DNA from: Pseudomonas sp. ok272
GTDB taxonomy: Bacteria > Pseudomonadota > Gammaproteobacteria > Pseudomonadales > Pseudomonadaceae
Direction of reading: 5' to 3'
DNA length: 33,564 nt
Assembly: GCF_900109995.1 (NCBI RefSeq)
Contig: NZ_FOCB01000025.1
Location: 1 to 33,564 of the forward strand
Under the pieces are notes generated by a model that made no database searches, had not been told where the DNA came from, and worked only from the letters and a program-made list of their open reading frames with translations. A program made the position numbers and the translations under genes. Below, in pieces: positions 30,939-33,564 of this stretch; position 1 is the first letter of the stretch, and each line of letters opens with the position of its first letter.

Positions 30939-31535
30939 TCAGAACTTCAGCGCGGCCGCCTTGGCGGTCACTTCAACGCCTTGCTGCCCGCTCGGGCCGA
31001 TCAGTTGTACCTGAATCTTCTGGGTCGCAGGGAACGTGTTGAAGAGGTTCGCCAGGTCCAGGTGCTCCAGCACGCCCGGTGTGGCGCAGGTGAGCTGGTA
31101 GTGGGCGTGGATTTCGCTGTGGTCGTGGTGATGCTCGTGGCCGTCGGCGTCCTTGGCGTCTTCGTCGTGGTCATCGTCGACGTCCGGTTTGTCACCAAAC
31201 AGCGGGCTGTTCAGTTCCTGGCTGGCGACCGTGCAACCGGCCTTGGACGGCAGGCCGAACAGCGCCAGCGGTTTCTCCAGTTGCGCCCGGACGGCGGCGA
31301 CCTTGGCCTTGTCTTGCGCGGTGCTGGCGACGTGTTCGAAACCCAGCAGGTTCATCGCCGGGCTGTCGAATTCAAGTTCCAGGGTCTGGCCGTCCAGTGC
31401 CGCATTCAAGCGCCCGATGCCGTGTTCGTGAGGGGCGAGGCTGGCGTGCTGAGGGTCGTGATCATGCTCATCGGCCGCCTGGGCAATGGCCAGCGGCAAC
31501 AGGGCAAACGGCAAAGCGAGAATCAGGCGGCGCAT
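30939..31535 (-). CDS. Histidine-rich periplasmic zinc-binding protein, DUF2796 (ZrgA-like)
   Basis: 198 residues. Signal peptide 1-20 (MRRLILALPFALLPLAIAQA). The mature protein opens with ADEHDHDPQH and carries a His/Asp-rich loop at 118-145 including DGHEHHHDHSEIHAH, an evident metal-binding region; Cys101 and Cys150 may form a disulfide. DUF2796 contains Vibrio ZrgA, a Zur-controlled zinc protein, and P. aeruginosa PA4063, induced by zinc starvation (recalled). It heads the operon with the ABC ATPase, permease and DUF3299 genes. GGAG lies 8 bases before the ATG. A Zur-like palindrome lies upstream. The zinc role is well supported; the exact partner is not known. Confidence 0.88.
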   Translation of the reverse strand: MRRLILALPFALLPLAIAQAADEHDHDPQHASLAPHEHGIGRLNAALDGQTLELEFDSPAMNLLGFEHVASTAQDKAKVAAVRAQLEKPLALFGLPSKAGCTVASQELNSPLFGDKPDVDDDHDEDAKDADGHEHHHDHSEIHAHYQLTCATPGVLEHLDLANLFNTFPATQKIQVQLIGPSGQQGVEVTAKAAALKF

Positions 31536-31552
31536 GGAGAGTCTCCGGGGGA

Positions 31553-31566
31553 ATGTAAATTCTTTG
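31553..31566 (-). promoter_or_regulatory. Shared leader motif, zrgA-like copy
   Basis: On the minus strand CAAAGAATTTACAT ends 17 bases before the start codon, exactly as at oprG (28083-28096). TAACAA just upstream occupies the position of TATCAA at oprG, a possible -10. Confidence 0.5.
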
Positions 31567-31584
31567 TTATGTGATCTTATAACA
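31565..31584 (-). promoter_or_regulatory. Zur-box-like palindrome
   Basis: TGTTATGTGATCTTATAACA pairs at 8 of 10 positions, with outer arms TGTTAT/ATAACA identical to the usual Zur operator halves. It overlaps the putative -10 of the zrgA-like operon, so zinc-bound Zur would block transcription. It also lies about 85 bases before the divergent small gene, which might be affected. Zur binding is inferred. Confidence 0.7.
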
Positions 31585-31667
31585 GTAGTGGCCGGAGTTT
31601 GACCGTCCGCTTGGCGTTGCGCAAGGTGCATGGGAGCATGTTCGTCACAAATCTTGAGGGGATGCCA

Positions 31668-32027
31668 ATGGTGCGCATACGTGGAAGCATCGGCGACTGG
31701 CCGGTGGATTTGACCCTGGAACTGGATGACGACGATTGGGCCCGGCTCGGCGCGCTGCTGCCCGTCAGCCCGCAGGACAGCGCCATACCGACTGCCAGCG
31801 CGGTGGCCAAGCCAGTGAATCAGGACGTCGCGCAGTGGCAGCTCGCCAGGGAAATACTGTGCAAGGCCGGGCAGATGAGCGGCCCGCAGTTGCTGGAGCA
31901 ATTGGAGGTGCTGACCGGCAATGCCACGGCCGGCAAGCGCCTGCTGGTGCGCCTGCGCCATTGTGCCGAGGTCAAGGTGTTGAGCGGCGGGGATACGCCG
32001 CTCTATAGCTGGGTCGGGCCTCACTAG
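31668..32027 (+). CDS. Conserved hypothetical protein
   Basis: 119 residues; function not recognised. The N-terminal third is beta-rich and acidic (MVRIRGSIGDWPVDLTLELD then DDDWARLGALLP). A Pro/Ala linker follows, then a helical region with LAREILCKAGQMSGPQLLEQ and a strand-turn end (AEVKVLSGGDTPLYSW) that could be a winged-helix-like domain, though this is weak. GAGGGG (31656-31661) six bases before the ATG decides the start over earlier in-frame ATGs. It is divergent from the zrgA-like operon and convergent with cnoX; a homologue is recalled at the same place in P. aeruginosa. Confidence 0.72.
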   Translation: MVRIRGSIGDWPVDLTLELDDDDWARLGALLPVSPQDSAIPTASAVAKPVNQDVAQWQLAREILCKAGQMSGPQLLEQLEVLTGNATAGKRLLVRLRHCAEVKVLSGGDTPLYSWVGPH

Positions 32028-32061
32028 CTACAGGGCCTGCACCCACCCTGTTCGGGGGCGC

Positions 32062-32934
32062 TTAGTACAGCGCGGCAAACAGCTTGCGGCGATAGGTGGT
32101 CACCAGGGGGTGATCGTTGCCCAGCAGTTCGAACACCTGCAGCAAGGTCTTGTGGGGCAAGCCTTCGCTGTAGCTACGGTGGCGGATGAACAGCTTGAGC
32201 AGCGAGTCCAGCGCCGGGTCGTATTGCTGGCGGGCCAGTTGCTGGATCGCCAGTTGGTACCCCGCTTCGTCATCCTGAGGGTTCTGCGCCAGGCGCGACT
32301 TCAGGTCGGCGACATCCGGCAGGCTGGCCGCCAGGCCGAGGAAGTGGATCTGTGCCTTGGCGCCCGCCAGTGCGGCCTTGTGCTCGTCACTCGTGACGGC
32401 ATCGAGCACGGCCTGGGCTTCGCTCAGTTCGCCCCGTTCGGTCAGGCAGCGGGCATAGAGAATCAGGGCGGCGGCGTTGCTGTTGTCTTCGCCCAGCAAT
32501 GCCTTGAGCAGGGTTTCGGCGTCGGCGTAGCGGCCTTCGTCGAACAGCGCCTGGGCCTGTTCCAGCGGGTCGGCGGCGGGCGGTGGCGGCATCTGCACAT
32601 GGGGTTCGAGCAAGGCGCGCACGGCGGATTCAGGTTGGGCGCCGGCGAAGCCATCCACCGGTTCGCCGTCCTTGAACAGCACCACGGTCGGCAGGCTGCG
32701 GATGCCGAAGCGGGCGACGATGTCCGGTTCGGCATCGCAGTTGACTTTGGCCAGCAGTAACTCGCCCTGGTAGCTCTCGGCGATGGTTTGTAGCATTGGC
32801 ATCAGTGCCTTGCACGGCGCACACCACTCGGCCCAGAAATCCACCAGCACGGGCTTGTGGAACGAGTTCGCGATCACCGACTGGTCGAAGTCGGCGGTAG
32901 TGGCGTCGAAGATGTACGGCGTTTCCTGACTCAT
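32062..32934 (-). CDS. cnoX: Thioredoxin-TPR co-chaperone CnoX (YbbN)
   Basis: 290 residues, cytosolic. N-terminal thioredoxin fold with the active site WAEWCAPCKAL (Cys38, Cys41) and cis-Pro in IRSLPTVVLF; C-terminal TPR-like helical repeats (about 125-290, beginning PLEQAQALFDEGRYADAETL). CnoX protects proteins from oxidation and hands them to DnaK and GroEL. E. coli CnoX lacks the first Cys; this protein keeps a full CxxC and should also be redox active, as in Caulobacter. Start MSQETPYIF; the frame before it is unrelated. TATAGT (32966-32971 on the minus strand) is a possible -10. Confidence 0.9.
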   Translation of the reverse strand: MSQETPYIFDATTADFDQSVIANSFHKPVLVDFWAEWCAPCKALMPMLQTIAESYQGELLLAKVNCDAEPDIVARFGIRSLPTVVLFKDGEPVDGFAGAQPESAVRALLEPHVQMPPPPAADPLEQAQALFDEGRYADAETLLKALLGEDNSNAAALILYARCLTERGELSEAQAVLDAVTSDEHKAALAGAKAQIHFLGLAASLPDVADLKSRLAQNPQDDEAGYQLAIQQLARQQYDPALDSLLKLFIRHRSYSEGLPHKTLLQVFELLGNDHPLVTTYRRKLFAALY

Positions 32935-33049
32935 GGTGATTCTCGAAAAAAACGTGGATGGGGCAACTATACGGCTTGCTGGGGATGGCCGGAAGCGCAG
33001 GTGTTGCCTGGCAGTTGGCCTATCCCTTGCGGATGTACCCAGGTCCAAC

Positions 33050-33084
33050 TGTGGGAGCGAGGGCGGCTTGCCGGCGAAGGCGGC
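33050..33084 (+). repeat. REP element
   Basis: TGTGGGAGCGAGGGCGGCTT and the following CCGGCGAAGGCGG match the GTGGGAGCGAG REP family. It lies at the left edge of the gene-free end of the window. Confidence 0.7.
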
Positions 33085-33109
33085 CTTCCGGCCGGCCTAT
33101 CTCTGGCGG

Positions 33110-33420
33110 GTGGTGTACATATCCGTTGCTGCGGTAACGGCTGCTTATGGTTTCGCCCTTACGGCGAGTCCCTTTTGGCAAACGCCGGAGTGCCGGCCCA
33201 GCCCAAAGGAACCAAAAGGTCTCGCCCCGAGCGTCCGGCCCCTCGCTAAGGCTCGGGGTACCTTCGCTACGGTATCCCTCTGGGGGCATCGCCTCCGGTT
33301 TGCTTCGCTGCACCTCCATGCGATGAGTTCGACTGCGTCGAACGGCGCTGCGCGCCAGTCCCCAGAGGGACACCTGCGCTCAGCCTGCCGAAGGGGCGGG
33401 TGGATCAAGATCAAAAGCAA
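33110..33420. repeat. Structured intergenic repeat element
   Basis: The 630 bases from 32935 to the window end hold no convincing gene. This stretch contains several inverted repeats: CCGTT..AACGG (33123-33140), CCCCGAGC/GCTCGGGG (33225-33232 / 33251-33258), an 11-base pair TCCCTCTGGGG/CCCCAGAGGGA (33275-33285 / 33360-33370), and inside it two adjacent small hairpins GTTCGAC-TGC-GTCGAAC (33327-33343) and GGCGC-TGC-GCGCC (33344-33356). From memory, very similar sequence recurs in many Pseudomonas intergenic regions and yields spurious short protein predictions. It ends with short repeats of ATCAAGA/ATCAAAA. Confidence 0.55.
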
Positions 33421-33516
33421 GATCAAGAGCTGCAGGCGAGCTACCGCTCGGCCTGTTGAGTGGGGAAGGGCGGATTGGGGTGGCTGGGAGTCTGGTGGTG
33501 GTGATTTTGCTTTTGG

Positions 33517-33542
33517 TGCGGGCTTGCCCGCGAAGGCGGCGT
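33517..33542 (+). repeat. REP element, partial
   Basis: GCGGGCTTGCCCGCGAAGGC is the core of the second REP family seen at 30844-30861. It closes the right side of the structured element; the window ends shortly after. Confidence 0.7.
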
Positions 33543-33564
33543 AACCGGCAACATCATAGTTGAC

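Noticed and set aside
32857..33544. Two overlapping plus-strand frames in the right-end intergenic region
   Set aside because: They run through REP sequence and the structured repeat element; similar predictions arise from this repeat in many Pseudomonas genomes and lack domain or Shine-Dalgarno support.

Overview
The window is chromosomal DNA of a gamma-proteobacterium, almost certainly a Pseudomonas of the fluorescens type. The evidence is the gene order tuf / S10-spc-alpha ribosomal operon / katA / ferritin / uvrA / MFS / ssb, the OprG-type OmpW porin beside a zinc-linked ABC operon, TTG/GTG starts typical of the genus, and Pseudomonas-type REP/REPIN repeats (GTGGGAGCGAGC and GTAGGAGCGAGGC families). 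Species was not determined. Statements about P. aeruginosa synteny are from memory.

Region 1 (1-14011) holds the end of tuf, its terminator, and the complete S10-spc-alpha cluster: rpsJ-rplC-rplD-rplW-rplB-rpsS-rplV-rpsC-rplP-rpmC-rpsQ, rplN-rplX-rplE-rpsN, rpsH-rplF-rplR-rpsE-rpmD-rplO-secY-rpmJ, rpsM-rpsK-rpsD-rpoA-rplQ. Genes are packed with gaps of 0-40 bases or short overlaps, except at two places (rpsN/rpsH and rpmJ/rpsM). There a stable hairpin is followed by a good sigma70-type promoter, so the cluster probably works as three relayed transcription segments. A strong terminator closes it after rplQ.

Region 2 (14012-21355) is a stress and DNA-maintenance block: catalase katA behind a perfect ANR/FNR-type box, a non-haem ferritin (often labelled bfrA), a bidirectional terminator, uvrA on the minus strand with a TTG start, and divergently an MFS transporter of YajR type followed closely by ssb.

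Region 3 (21356-27366) holds a cysteine hydrolase divergent from a GlxA-type AraC regulator, a YbiO-like MscS channel, and an overlapping pair made of an RmlD-like protein without the catalytic Tyr/Lys and an intact NAD-dependent epimerase.

Region 4 (27367-32934) contains oprG (OmpW family) and a minus-strand operon zrgA-like (His-rich DUF2796) / ABC ATPase / FtsX-MacB-type permease / DUF3299. Its promoter carries a Zur-box-like palindrome, and a REPIN sits inside the operon. oprG and the zrgA-like gene share a 14-base leader motif at exactly the same distance (17 bases) from their start codons. A small uncharacterised gene and a CnoX-type thioredoxin-TPR co-chaperone follow. The last 630 bases hold no convincing gene but contain a structured repeat element between two REP sequences.

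No phage, insertion sequence with a transposase, CRISPR array, tRNA or rRNA was seen. The best candidates for something under-described are the metal-linked operon with its non-importer-type permease and shared leader with oprG, and the structured intergenic element at the right end.
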